Assembly: GCA_023251155.1 (NCBI GenBank)
Contig: JAHEZH010000002.1
Span: 62,001 to 126,000 of the forward strand
Direction: 5' to 3'
From: Flammeovirgaceae bacterium
Lineage (GTDB): Bacteria; Bacteroidota; Bacteroidia; Cytophagales; Cyclobacteriaceae
DNA length: 64,000 nucleotides
The notes under the pieces are model-generated. The model made no database searches. It saw only the letters and a program-made list of their open reading frames with translations, and had not been told where the DNA came from. Position 1 is the stretch's first letter; the number at the start of each line of letters is the position of its first letter. Positions 21,601-30,900 of the stretch are shown in pieces. The position numbers were made by a program, and so were the translations under genes.

Positions 21601-24600
21601 GAGATCCGCGCAGTAACTGGGCAGGTATTACATCTGCTATAAAAAGTGAAGTGGATTTTGATAAAGCCAATATCGAGTACATCGAATTCTGGCTGATGAA
21701 TCCTTTCATTAATTCAGAAAAAGGAAAAATTGACGATGGAAGAGGTTCAAACAAATCAAACACTACCGGAGGTAAGCTGGTGTTTCAATTGGGAAGTATC
21801 TCTGAAGATGTCATGCGCGATGGAAAGCATGCGTTCGAAAATGGATTGCCAACAGATGGAAGTACAGGGAGTGGAGTTCAACCTACCATTTGGGGAAATG
21901 TAACTACTCAGCAGTTTCTCAATTCTGCCTTTGATAACAACTCCAGTTCAAGACCTAATCAGGATGTGGGGTTGGATGGGTTAAATAACGCCAATGAAGC
22001 AGTGAAGTTCAAGTCGTTTGTCGATGCGGTTCCTTTCCAGGCACAAAGTGTGGTAGCAGAAGATCCTGCGGCAGACGATTTCAAATACTTTTTAGGAGAT
22101 GATCTTGATGCGAAGAATGCACAGATACTGGAGCGCTACAAAAACTTTAATGGTGTCGAAAACAACTCTCCGATATTGAACAGCAGTGATCCTTACACTA
22201 AATCAGGGACCAATTTACCTGACAATGAAGACCTGAATCTGGATAATACGCTGAGTGATCTGGAAGAATACTATACCTATAATGTCGATTTGAAAAATGG
22301 CCTTGATGTAGGTCAGAAATACATTGTAGATAAAATCACACCTAACGAAGCAGGGCTTAACGGAGAAGTAACGTGGTACCTGTTCCGCATTCCGGTTCGT
22401 GAGTTTGATGAAAAGAAAGGAGACATTACCGATTTTAAATCAATACGCTATGTGCGCATGTTTCTGCATGGTTTTTCTGAACCCGTGGTGTTGCGTATGG
22501 CCAAGTTCAGAGCAATTGGCAACAAATGGAGGCGCTACACGGAGAACCTGCAGGAATCAGGTTTCAATGAAGCGATAGAGCCTCCTGATAATTTTACCGT
22601 ATCTACGGTAAACGTAGAAGAGAACTCGCAGGGTAACGAAATAAAACCCGGGTACCTGGCTCCGTTGACTCGTGACCGTGATGTTACTTCTACCATTCAG
22701 CGCAGGCTGAATGAACAATCCGTACAACTTTGTGCTACGGACCTAAAGGATGGGGATGCAAGGGCGATTTACAAAAATGTGAGTAGTGATCTTTTTAATT
22801 ATGGTCGCATTAAAATGTTTTTGTCTGCTTATCAGCAACAAATTAACCAGCCTATTGCCGATAATCAGCTTACCGCCTTCTTACGGTTAGGTTCTGACTT
22901 CGATCAAAACTACTATGAGATCGAGTTGCCACTCAAAATTTCCAAAGGATCCGACAATACGATAGAAACGGTGTGGCCGGAACAAAATCAGATTGATCTT
23001 GATCTGAATGAACTTTATGCACTGAAATCGCAACGTGACCGGGAAAGTTATTCGTTGTCACAGCTCTATCCGCAGAGTGGCCCTAAGATGATTGACAAAC
23101 ACGGCATCCGCATTATGGGGCGCCCCGATCTTAGTTCTGTGAAACTAATGATGATTGGGGTGCGCAATCCGAGAAGCTCCGATGGCAAGCCTGCCAGTGT
23201 TTGTATTTGGGCCGATGAGCTTCGCCTTACTGATTTTGATCGTTCTTCCGGCTGGGCTGCCAATGCGGTGGTCAGTGCCAAGCTTGCCGACTTAGGAACG
23301 GTATCCGGTGCCTTCCGTCATATCGGTTTTGGTTACGGAGGTGTTCAATCAAAAATATCCGAGCGAGCACGCGGAGAAACAAATGCATACGATGTATCTG
23401 CCAACATCAACGTTGATAAACTATTGCCCAAACAACTGGGATTGAAAATTCCCATGTTTGTCAGCTATGAAAACACTACGATCAACCCCAAGTATGATCC
23501 GGCGAACCCGGATACACGGATAGATGCTGCATTATTGTCATACAGTACGGATAGCGAGCGGCAAGCGTACCTTAAAAAAATACAAGACCGAACGGAAAGG
23601 CGAAGCTTGAACTTTACCAACGTGCGCAGAGTAAAGACCAACCCACAAGCGGCATCTCACATTTATGATATCGAGAATTTCTCGTTTACGTATGCCTACA
23701 GTGAATCGAAACAAACCAACTTCAACCTGGAGGATAATACCAAGCGAAGTATAAAAGGCGCTGTAGCATGGCAATACAGCCCCAAGTTCAAAGGGTTTGA
23801 ACCTTTCAAGGATATGAAGGCATTCTCTTCTCCATTTCTTCAGTTGATCAAAGATTTTAATTTCAATCCGGTGCCCACGACCCTATCCGTGCGGGGAGAA
23901 TTAGACCGTTCCTTTAGCAAACTGGTTTACCGGGGAAGCACCGATCCACAGGCGGGAACTGCCCTACCTAATTACTCCAAATATTTTATTTTCAATCGCT
24001 ACTACAACGCCCGATGGAATTTATCCAAAGCATTGACACTTGATTATGCGGCCACTGTTAATGCGATTATTGACGAACCGGATGGGGACATTAATACAGC
24101 CGAAAAGAAAGCGGTGATAAAAGAGAACCTGAAGAAACTGGGGCGGATGAAAAATTTCACGCAGAACATCACCGCTAACTATACCGTACCCCTGGATAAA
24201 TTCCCGGTGACCAATTGGCTCGGTGCCGACTACCGATATAATGTGGGATACTCGTGGAGAGCAGGACCGCTGGAAACCGCCGATAGTTTAAAGATGGGTA
24301 ACATCATTCAGAACACACAAGATCAGGCCTTCAACGGAAAAATGGATTTGGTAAAACTCTACAACAAAGTAAAATTCCTTAAAGACATTAATACTCCTAA
24401 GCGGAAACCTACCGCACTGGAGAAAGCAAAGCAAAAACCATCCGCTGCTGATACGGTAAAGAAACCTTTCGAACCAAGCCCTGCGCTGAGAGGAATACTA
24501 CGTTTGATCATGTCGTTACGCAGTATACAGGGGACATACACACTCACACAAGGAACAATCCTGCCTGGCTTCACTGAAACTCCGTACATCATGGGCATGA

Positions 24601-25841
24601 ACAAAGGACGCAATGCACCCGGATGGGGATTTGTGTTCGGGCAACAGGACCCTAACCTGCGCTTCAAGTTAGCTGATCAGGATTTAATAACGCATAACGA
24701 TCGCTTAACTACACCTTTCAGTCAGGTGCAAACCAAAGATGTGAACATCCGTGCCAGTTTAGAACCATCCAATGATTTTAAAATTCAGTTGGATTTGAAA
24801 AAGACGGCTAATTCTTCCTACCAGGAAATTTTCAGGGACTCGGCATTTACGGGCTTCCGTTCCTTAAGTGAAAGCCGGTCGGGTTCTTATAAAATTTCCA
24901 TCATCACGATTAAGACAGCATTTAAAAATAACAACAGCACGGAATCCAGTGTGTTCCAGCAATTCACAAACAACATCACTACCATACGTGACCGGTTCGG
25001 GTTGCTTCCGCAAAAAGGATATGGCGAAAAATCACAAGACATATTGATACCTGCCTTCATCGCCGCTTATACCGGAAAGAATGCACAAAGTGTATCGCTT
25101 ACTCCATTCCCTAACATACCTATACCTAACTGGCGTGTTGACTACAATGGATTAAATAAGCTGGATATCTTCAAAGACATTTTCACATCAGTAACCTTGA
25201 GCCATGCTTATACCTCTTCTTATCAGGTCATGAATTATTCCAATTCATTGGAGTATGAGAATATTGGATTGAATATACCCGTAGAAGATTACAACAAGAA
25301 CGTATTTGCCACAAAGCTGAATGCTTCCAATGAATTGATTCCCGTCTATGTCATCAGCCAGGTGATGATCTCCGAGCAGTTTGCGCCATTAATCGGAGTA
25401 AATTTCCGCACAAAGAAAAAGCTCAACCTGCGTTTCGATTATAAAACAAAAAGAGATCTGGCGCTGAACATGTCTAATGCGCAGGTCACCGAATTGAATA
25501 CACGTGACTGGTCAGTGGAACTGGGGTACACCAAAAACAACATGAAGCTTCCGTTCAAAGATCAGGGCCGCACGATTACGCTGAAAAATGACGTGACCTT
25601 CCGGTTGAACATGAGTATTTCGGACAACCGTACCATTCAGCGTAAGATTGATGACATCAATACGATTACGAATGGTAACATCAACGTACAGATCCGTCCC
25701 AACATCCAATATGTAGTCAACCAGAAATTGAATATCCAGCTGTACATGGATCGTAATGTGAATGAACCTTTGGTCTCCAATTCCTTCCGCAGAACCACCA
25801 CCAAGGTGGGAACAAAAATTGTGTTCAACCTGGCGCAATAA
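18693..25841 (+). CDS. sprA: Cell-surface protein SprA, type IX secretion outer-membrane translocon
   Basis: 2382 residues, within the range of SprA proteins. The start is TTG at 18693, giving a basic N-terminus and a hydrophobic signal segment ending SLFAQQ. No earlier in-frame start exists downstream of ruvA. The body is rich in beta-strand, Asn and aromatic residues, with family-typical passages such as LDFGAQFQKIENP, INYEQQDPFAFQTRSLLGSRF and FLDDFENSATPYSLMSP. The C-terminus is a run of amphipathic strands ending FNLAQ. In Flavobacterium SprA is a 36-stranded barrel that moves folded cargo out of the cell and is needed for gliding. Spacing of 7 nt from ruvA implies co-transcription. Partner genes (gldKLMN, sprE, sprT, porV) are outside the window. 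Confidence 0.97.
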   Translation: MNLTLRKFQFATGLGVLLITCLANVSLFAQQRDTTRTDTTRTKRTFNPYRPSYQQRDRYGDPFSNYSTVSPFFLKNPKTLSQGVEMDTSMNYTISEKIGNVNYRPLSSMTFNEFGQQQNRLMMKDYWQSRSRALDGESAVSSRNLIPKIYVSPVLDRIFGGSYVELIPRGFVTLDFGAQFQKIENPAIPIRQQKNGGFEFDQQINLNVTGKVGEKLQVTTNFDNNNSFDFQNNFKVEYTGFKEDILKKLELGNVSLPLNNSLITGAQNLFGIKTQMQFGKLFVTSIATTQRGKQSSLVIQGNANGTAQGRPFEIVGSNYDENRNFFLSQFFRDNFQKWLSQLPQITSGVNITRVELYLVNRANDTQTQRNVIGFMDMGETDKIYNKALLQTKTYDGAPTSSKDNNNLFTDYLTTIDRRADTISSLLTAKGFIASTDFAKLNSARKLAATEFTFHKELGYITLQRKLQNDEALAVAFEYTYNGRIYKVGELTEDYANLEEDKVVFLKLLRPPKINIKDNSGKIIPTWNLMMKNVYSLNVSGLTRDGFQLRVIYRDDRTGIDNPQLQDGDVSRTKQLIEVVGLDRLNPYNDPQPDGNFDYVDKVTVIPETGLIVFPYLEPFNTPLRKLFAQENNTALQASLTAKYVYDTLYHTTKAEAELVATKNKFWLTGSFRAGSGKEIIIQGFNIAQGSVKVYAGGTPLIEGSDYTVDYTFGKVTILNEGILSSGKDITINYEQQDPFAFQTRSLLGSRFDYKLNDDINLGGTVLYYNERPLITRNAIGNEPARNLQYGVDLNMKKESRFLTKMVDALPFLQTKEKSTINVNAEFAQLLPGTSNKIDGEGTSFLDDFENSATPYSLMSPINWKLAAVPTSDLRFDLAGGANRLEAGYKRAKLAWYQIDNIFYRDNSSYKPKNIDVNNYYVRPVVPREIAPGFDPFVGNFFEPIFDMAYYPSERGQYNFNPDLNNDGTLRDPRSNWAGITSAIKSEVDFDKANIEYIEFWLMNPFINSEKGKIDDGRGSNKSNTTGGKLVFQLGSISEDVMRDGKHAFENGLPTDGSTGSGVQPTIWGNVTTQQFLNSAFDNNSSSRPNQDVGLDGLNNANEAVKFKSFVDAVPFQAQSVVAEDPAADDFKYFLGDDLDAKNAQILERYKNFNGVENNSPILNSSDPYTKSGTNLPDNEDLNLDNTLSDLEEYYTYNVDLKNGLDVGQKYIVDKITPNEAGLNGEVTWYLFRIPVREFDEKKGDITDFKSIRYVRMFLHGFSEPVVLRMAKFRAIGNKWRRYTENLQESGFNEAIEPPDNFTVSTVNVEENSQGNEIKPGYLAPLTRDRDVTSTIQRRLNEQSVQLCATDLKDGDARAIYKNVSSDLFNYGRIKMFLSAYQQQINQPIADNQLTAFLRLGSDFDQNYYEIELPLKISKGSDNTIETVWPEQNQIDLDLNELYALKSQRDRESYSLSQLYPQSGPKMIDKHGIRIMGRPDLSSVKLMMIGVRNPRSSDGKPASVCIWADELRLTDFDRSSGWAANAVVSAKLADLGTVSGAFRHIGFGYGGVQSKISERARGETNAYDVSANINVDKLLPKQLGLKIPMFVSYENTTINPKYDPANPDTRIDAALLSYSTDSERQAYLKKIQDRTERRSLNFTNVRRVKTNPQAASHIYDIENFSFTYAYSESKQTNFNLEDNTKRSIKGAVAWQYSPKFKGFEPFKDMKAFSSPFLQLIKDFNFNPVPTTLSVRGELDRSFSKLVYRGSTDPQAGTALPNYSKYFIFNRYYNARWNLSKALTLDYAATVNAIIDEPDGDINTAEKKAVIKENLKKLGRMKNFTQNITANYTVPLDKFPVTNWLGADYRYNVGYSWRAGPLETADSLKMGNIIQNTQDQAFNGKMDLVKLYNKVKFLKDINTPKRKPTALEKAKQKPSAADTVKKPFEPSPALRGILRLIMSLRSIQGTYTLTQGTILPGFTETPYIMGMNKGRNAPGWGFVFGQQDPNLRFKLADQDLITHNDRLTTPFSQVQTKDVNIRASLEPSNDFKIQLDLKKTANSSYQEIFRDSAFTGFRSLSESRSGSYKISIITIKTAFKNNNSTESSVFQQFTNNITTIRDRFGLLPQKGYGEKSQDILIPAFIAAYTGKNAQSVSLTPFPNIPIPNWRVDYNGLNKLDIFKDIFTSVTLSHAYTSSYQVMNYSNSLEYENIGLNIPVEDYNKNVFATKLNASNELIPVYVISQVMISEQFAPLIGVNFRTKKKLNLRFDYKTKRDLALNMSNAQVTELNTRDWSVELGYTKNNMKLPFKDQGRTITLKNDVTFRLNMSISDNRTIQRKIDDINTITNGNINVQIRPNIQYVVNQKLNIQLYMDRNVNEPLVSNSFRRTTTKVGTKIVFNLAQ

Positions 25842-25848
25842 ATCGCGC

Positions 25849-25877
25849 TTGAACAGAACCATTTTCTTATAATTTTG
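25849..25877 (+). promoter_or_regulatory. Promoter box 4 nt before the 94-aa gene upstream of kbl
   Basis: TTG (25849-25851), an 18-nt spacer, then TAATTTTG (25870-25877), a perfect TAnnTTTG. The GTG start at 25882 begins 4 nt later, so the transcript would start at or next to the start codon. Confidence 0.5.
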
Positions 25878-25881
25878 CAGG

Positions 25882-26166
25882 GTGAGTTTTGAAGAATACC
25901 TGATCAGCAAAAAGATTGATTCCGTTGCTTTACATCAAGCCGAGCCCGTGCTTTGGCAGGAATGGAAAATGCTTTTCGGGCAAATGAGCCCAGCCAGCTT
26001 TACTTCACAAAAACTCTATCTCATCAATCCGCTCCGGAGAAAATACCTTTTGAAAGAAGTGCCAGCACCTGTAATCGTCGTTGAGAAAAAGAACGAAGAG
26101 CCAGAGGTAGCAGCTGTCCCGGTAGTAAAATCATCCAAGCCTGTATTCAAACCGAAAATAAAATAG
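25882..26166 (+). CDS. Conserved hypothetical protein, 94 aa
   Basis: GTG start; the sequence begins MSFEEYLISKKIDSVALHQ and continues with LWQEWKMLFGQMSPASFTSQKLYLINPLRRKY. The N-terminal 60 residues look like a compact helical domain. The last 35 are Pro/Val/Lys-rich and probably disordered (ending KPVFKPKIK). I recall similar short proteins in other Bacteroidota but no function or domain name. Its stop is 2 nt before the kbl ATG, so the two are almost certainly co-translated. No ATG exists before residue 30, which supports the GTG. Confidence 0.75.
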   Translation: MSFEEYLISKKIDSVALHQAEPVLWQEWKMLFGQMSPASFTSQKLYLINPLRRKYLLKEVPAPVIVVEKKNEEPEVAAVPVVKSSKPVFKPKIK

Positions 26167-26168
26167 CT

Positions 26169-27365
26169 ATGTATAAAAAACTGCAACCGGTATTACAAAA
26201 CGAACTGAGCACCATTCGTGAAGCAGGTCTTTTCAAAAAGGAAAGAATCATCACTACTCCGCAAGGAGCTGATATAAAAACGAGTGAAGGAAAAGAAGTG
26301 ATTAATTTCTGTGCAAATAATTACCTCGGCCTCTCTTCTCATCCGCGTGTGATTGAAGCGGCTAAAAAAGCAATCGATACGCATGGATTCGGTATGTCTT
26401 CCGTTCGCTTCATCTGTGGAACACAAGACATTCATAAAGAGTTGGAGAAAAAGATTTCTGAGTTTCTGGGCACCGAAGATACTATTCTCTACGCTGCTGC
26501 TTTCGATGCAAATGGTGGAGTATTCGAACCGTTGTTTGGCGCAGAAGATGCCATTATCTCTGATGAGTTGAATCATGCTTCCATCATCGATGGTGTTCGT
26601 TTATGCAAGTCGATGCGCTATCGCTACAAGCACAATGATATGGCCGATCTGAAGCAGCAACTGGAGGAGGCGAAGAAGGCAGGCGCCAAGCAAATCATCG
26701 TTGTAACTGACGGGGCTTTCTCTATGGATGGCACCATCGCACAGCTGGATAAAATTTGTGATCTCGCTGATCAATACGAAGCATTGGTCATGACAGACGA
26801 ATGTCACTCTTCCGGATTCATTGGCAAAACCGGAAGAGGCGTACCCGAATACTGCGGAGTGATGGGAAGAGTGGATATTATCACCGGTACGCTGGGTAAA
26901 GCACTAGGTGGGGCATCGGGGGGTTTTACTTCCGGCAGAAAGGAAATCATTGAGCTGTTACGTCAGCGTTCGAGACCTTATTTGTTCTCTAATACGTTAG
27001 CACCTTCTATCACTGGGGCATCGATTGAAGTATTCAGTATGCTTTCAGAAACCACTGCTCTTCGCGACAAACTGGAACAGAACACCCGGTATTTCCGCAG
27101 CGAAATGACAAAAGCGGGTTTTGACATTAAACCAGGCGAACATCCTATCGTTCCGATCATGCTTTACGAAGCACCTCTTGCTCAGCAGTTTGCCGACAAG
27201 CTTTTGGAAAAAGGCATTTACGTCATCGGGTTCTTTTTCCCTGTCGTTGCGAAAGGGAAGGCACGCATTCGTGTACAAATTTCTGCCGCACATGACCGCC
27301 ATCATCTGGATAAGGCGATCAACGCGTTTACCGAAGTAGGGAAAGAGTTGGGAGTATTGAAGTAA
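26169..27365 (+). CDS. kbl: Glycine C-acetyltransferase (2-amino-3-ketobutyrate CoA ligase)
   Basis: A 398-residue PLP enzyme of the alpha-oxoamine synthase family. It has the DELNHASIIDG motif, the DE-H motif VMTDECHSSG and the PLP lysine Lys244 in GTLGKALGGASGG. It splits 2-amino-3-oxobutyrate (from threonine dehydrogenase) with CoA into glycine and acetyl-CoA. AONS/BioF and serine palmitoyltransferase are relatives, but the N-terminus and the CANNYLGLSSHPRV pattern fit Kbl best. No tdh gene is nearby. It is preceded by the 94-aa gene with a 2-nt gap. Confidence 0.95.
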   Translation: MYKKLQPVLQNELSTIREAGLFKKERIITTPQGADIKTSEGKEVINFCANNYLGLSSHPRVIEAAKKAIDTHGFGMSSVRFICGTQDIHKELEKKISEFLGTEDTILYAAAFDANGGVFEPLFGAEDAIISDELNHASIIDGVRLCKSMRYRYKHNDMADLKQQLEEAKKAGAKQIIVVTDGAFSMDGTIAQLDKICDLADQYEALVMTDECHSSGFIGKTGRGVPEYCGVMGRVDIITGTLGKALGGASGGFTSGRKEIIELLRQRSRPYLFSNTLAPSITGASIEVFSMLSETTALRDKLEQNTRYFRSEMTKAGFDIKPGEHPIVPIMLYEAPLAQQFADKLLEKGIYVIGFFFPVVAKGKARIRVQISAAHDRHHLDKAINAFTEVGKELGVLK

Positions 27366-27372
27366 TCCATTG

Positions 27373-27414
27373 ATTTTATATCCTGAAGGTTCTGAAACCT
27401 TCAGGATATAAAAT
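27373..27414. repeat. Perfect 19-bp hairpin between convergent genes
   Basis: A 19-nt arm (27373-27391, containing ATCCTGAAGGTT) is perfectly complementary to 27396-27414, with a 4-nt loop CTGA. It abuts the stop codon of the minus-strand gene at 27415 and begins 7 nt after the kbl stop. No T-run follows on either strand, so it may be a palindromic repeat serving as a bidirectional 3' end rather than a classical terminator. Confidence 0.8.
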
Positions 27415-27837
27415 TCAGTCTTTGTCTTTTCGCACAGCCAGTTCGGATGGCTGGAATAAATGATAGAGCGAGCCGGAATCGCGCGGAGGGAGGAAATAGA
27501 CTTTCCGCTTCTTGCCTTTGATTTTCATACAGTACAGGTTGAAACCAGGAATCAATTTCAGTGACTTGATTTCGTCCCAGTCATAATTCTGAACTTTATA
27601 ACCCAGCACGGCAACTTTCTTCTTCTTGATAGCCACTCGCCTGATGCGTGATGCCACCGTAAGAAATAAAGCAACAAACACCAGTCCTAAGGTTAAGAAC
27701 AGGTAGGCTGCCATCTGACCTTTGAGTGCACCGCCCTGACGGAGGTAAAGCAAAACTCCGATGGCAATCTGCAATAAACCAAAGCCCAGAAAAAAATACC
27801 GGGCGAAATAGTATTTCACCACACTGGCTTGTTTCAT
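27415..27837 (-). CDS. Two-TM membrane protein with a PH-like domain, function unknown
   Basis: 140 residues. Two hydrophobic segments (about 10-28 and 43-63) are followed by a basic stretch (RIRRVAIKKKKVAVLGYKV). A cytoplasmic domain of about 70 residues contains YDWDEIKSLKLIPGFNLYCMKIKGKKRKVYFLPP, which looks like a small bacterial PH-type beta domain. I know no function. It lies on the minus strand downstream of the WD40-caspase gene, with 102 nt between them. Confidence 0.75.
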   Translation of the reverse strand: MKQASVVKYYFARYFFLGFGLLQIAIGVLLYLRQGGALKGQMAAYLFLTLGLVFVALFLTVASRIRRVAIKKKKVAVLGYKVQNYDWDEIKSLKLIPGFNLYCMKIKGKKRKVYFLPPRDSGSLYHLFQPSELAVRKDKD

Positions 27838-27939
27838 TTTACTGATTGTTTCTTATTCACCAACTAATATACGTAAGTTATTCACAAATCGTTCTTCACT
27901 TAATGCTACAACCGGCTACGGGTAACCTGTTCACGTCAA

Positions 27940-30900
27940 TTAATTTTCAATGACTACAGGAAAATCCTGTCCGCGGGAGAAGGTAAACGGGTACTGAGGT
28001 TTACCTTTCATCTTGCGCGTCATCTCCGGCACCTGATCATCCAGATAGGATTTGAGTTCGTAGATGGTCACCTTTCCATCTTTCGGAGCACCATCGGCAT
28101 CACCCTGGAGTGCTTTGAGCAACAGGAAAGTAAATAACCCATGACCCAACTCGGCAAACTCCGTAGCGAATTGTTCGCTGCCTGCAGAAGCCATAACGTG
28201 GATACCCGCACTACGGGATAACTGGGCAATGGCTTTTTCCTCAGCAGCACCGCGTGTAGCCAATAGTTCAACAGAGCCTCCGCTCTGGCAGGCATCCATC
28301 ACAATCAACTGCTTCAATGCTTTTATGTTTTTGAATTTATCCTGAAGTACTGCGGCATCGATCGCCTCCGTCTTCAATGAAGATAAATCATAGAGGCGAA
28401 GGCTTTCGGTAGGAATAAAGAAAAACTGATTGTCTACCATACTGCCATGACCTGCATAATAAAAAATGAATACATCTTCCTGGTGAATCTTTCCGGCAAG
28501 TTCATCCAGCTTTTTTAGAATGTTGGTCTTCGATGCATCCTGATCATAGAGTGTGTGCATCTCCACATTTTTGAATAGTTCAACGCCATTCTTATTCACA
28601 GCATCGGTAAACGACTCCGCATCTGATTTGGCATAATTAAGACTCATGCGTGGATTTTTGTACTGATTGATGCCTACTGCCAATACATAGCAGGTGCTGT
28701 TCTTGGTTGAGTTATCTGAAAAGATATCGATCGACTGCTGATCGGATTCAATACGATCATTGTTGGAAACGGAAGCAGAAAATGTATTACTCCCACCCAC
28801 GAGATTTACTACTTGTTTATACGTCGTTGATTGCCCTTTTCCCTTTGGCATTTTCAACTCCTCGTGCTCTACCGGAATGCTTTTCCCGTTGTGGAACAAC
28901 TTCAAATCCTGTGCGCCTGCACCATTGTCCGTAATCTTTACAAACAGTTCTGCTTTTTCCGGATCGGCGGTTGGCAAAACCGCTACCCGCACATTGGCAG
29001 GTGGCGAACTCTGAAGCTTGCCCTGAATGGCTTTCGATTCACCCCCCCTTCTGTTTTGAAAAATTTTGGGAAGCAAATCAGGTCGGTAGAATTCATGAAA
29101 GAACTGATCGGCCGAATAGGTCTTCATTCCATTCACAAAATGAATGTATTGACGTGCATCATCCGTTCCACTGAAGTAGCCTTCCGGGTTTTTTGCCATC
29201 CAATCGTTTTCACCTAATTGAATGTGTTCAAAGAATTCTTTGCCTGAGGCCAGATCCCAGAATTTAGTTACACCATCTACACCATGACTGATCAGCATTT
29301 TATTATCGGGGCTGAAAAGCAACGAAGTCACTTCTCCATTATGACCTTCAAATGTTCTGATCACTTTTTGTGTAGCCAGATCCCATACCCGGATGATTCG
29401 GTCTGCCCCTGCTGAGTACACTTGCTTTCCATCCGGATTGAATATGGCAATGTGAATCGCCCCCGTACTTCCTTTGAGTTTCTTATCCATCAATCCGGTA
29501 CTTATATCCCAAAGACGGATGCTGCCATCCCAGCTGGCACTCATCAGCGTTTTCTGATCAGGACTTAACCGTATGGACGAAATGTTATCCGTGTGCCCTA
29601 TGAAATTGCGAACTTCTTTCTGAGTATCGATCTCCCACATCTGTAACGAATTATCGAGGCGTGAAGTAAACAGATACAGATCGTTGGGATGGAACAATAC
29701 ATTATAAGCGGAAAAGCTTTTGAAATCAAACAAGTAATCTCTCTCTCCCGTAGTCAGGTCATGAATTTTTACCGAGGCATCCCAGCTGCTGCTTACTGAT
29801 TTTGTTTCATCGCTATTGAAGTGAATGTCGAAAATGGGTTCGTTGTAGGAGGCAATGGTTTTTAATGAATCCCCTGTTTCGAAATCCCAAAGTATAATTT
29901 TCCCATCCCCACCACCTGTTAGTAATTTTTTACCGTCACGCGAAAGATCATAGCAGAGTACACCTTTCTTATGTCCTACAAATTCCATTTCCGTTTTTCC
30001 GGTGGCTACATCCCAGCGCTTCACTTTGTTACCAAACTTTCCTTTCACCAGTGTTTTCCCATCGCGCGAAATCAACAGGTTGTTTTTGAAGCGTACATAC
30101 TTTGCAATATTGGATTCCCAGTAGGAATTGGGATCATAACTCAGACCTCCCTTATCGCGCTTATTCAGAAAACCGGTAAAGGCTTTCTCTCTTTTATTAG
30201 AGATCGTATTCCACACAAAGGCAGTATTGTCATTGCAGGCAATCAGCAGCTTAACCGGATTTTGCAAAAACCTGATCTCATTAAAATCTTTACTTTCTTC
30301 TGCCTGAACTTTGGATAACTCTTCGCCGGAAGTAGTGGAATACACTTTAATTTCTTTCTCGGTGGCAATCGCCACCCGCTTGCCATCCGGACTTATTGCA
30401 AAGCCGGTGAAGTCATCCAGTTTATCGGCATACATTTTCAGGAGCTTTCCATCCTGGAGCGAATATTTTTTTGCTTCACCGTTATCGGATGCCATATAAA
30501 AACTTTTGCTGTCGGGACTGAAAGCCACGCGGGTATTACATCCACCACAGGAGCCCCCCTTTTCAGAATGCTCAAATGTATAAGCGAGTGTCCAATCGGG
30601 AACGTGATACACATGCGCGATCCGGTTATCTTCACCGGATGCAAACCATTTCCCATCCGCACTCACTGCGATGTCCACACCAAAGCCAAGACCACGGTCA
30701 GGATCGGAAGGTAGTTTCTTGATTTGCTTTTTTGTTTTCAAGTCAAAAACCAAAACACTGTCATCCCAGATATACGACTTCGCATTGTATTCGGTCTGAT
30801 AACCTGATACCATAATAAACCGCGATAGGGGATCAATAGCAATGGAGTTAACATGTCCATTCACCGGAAAAAGGGCTTGTTGTTTTCCTGTTTCCACATT

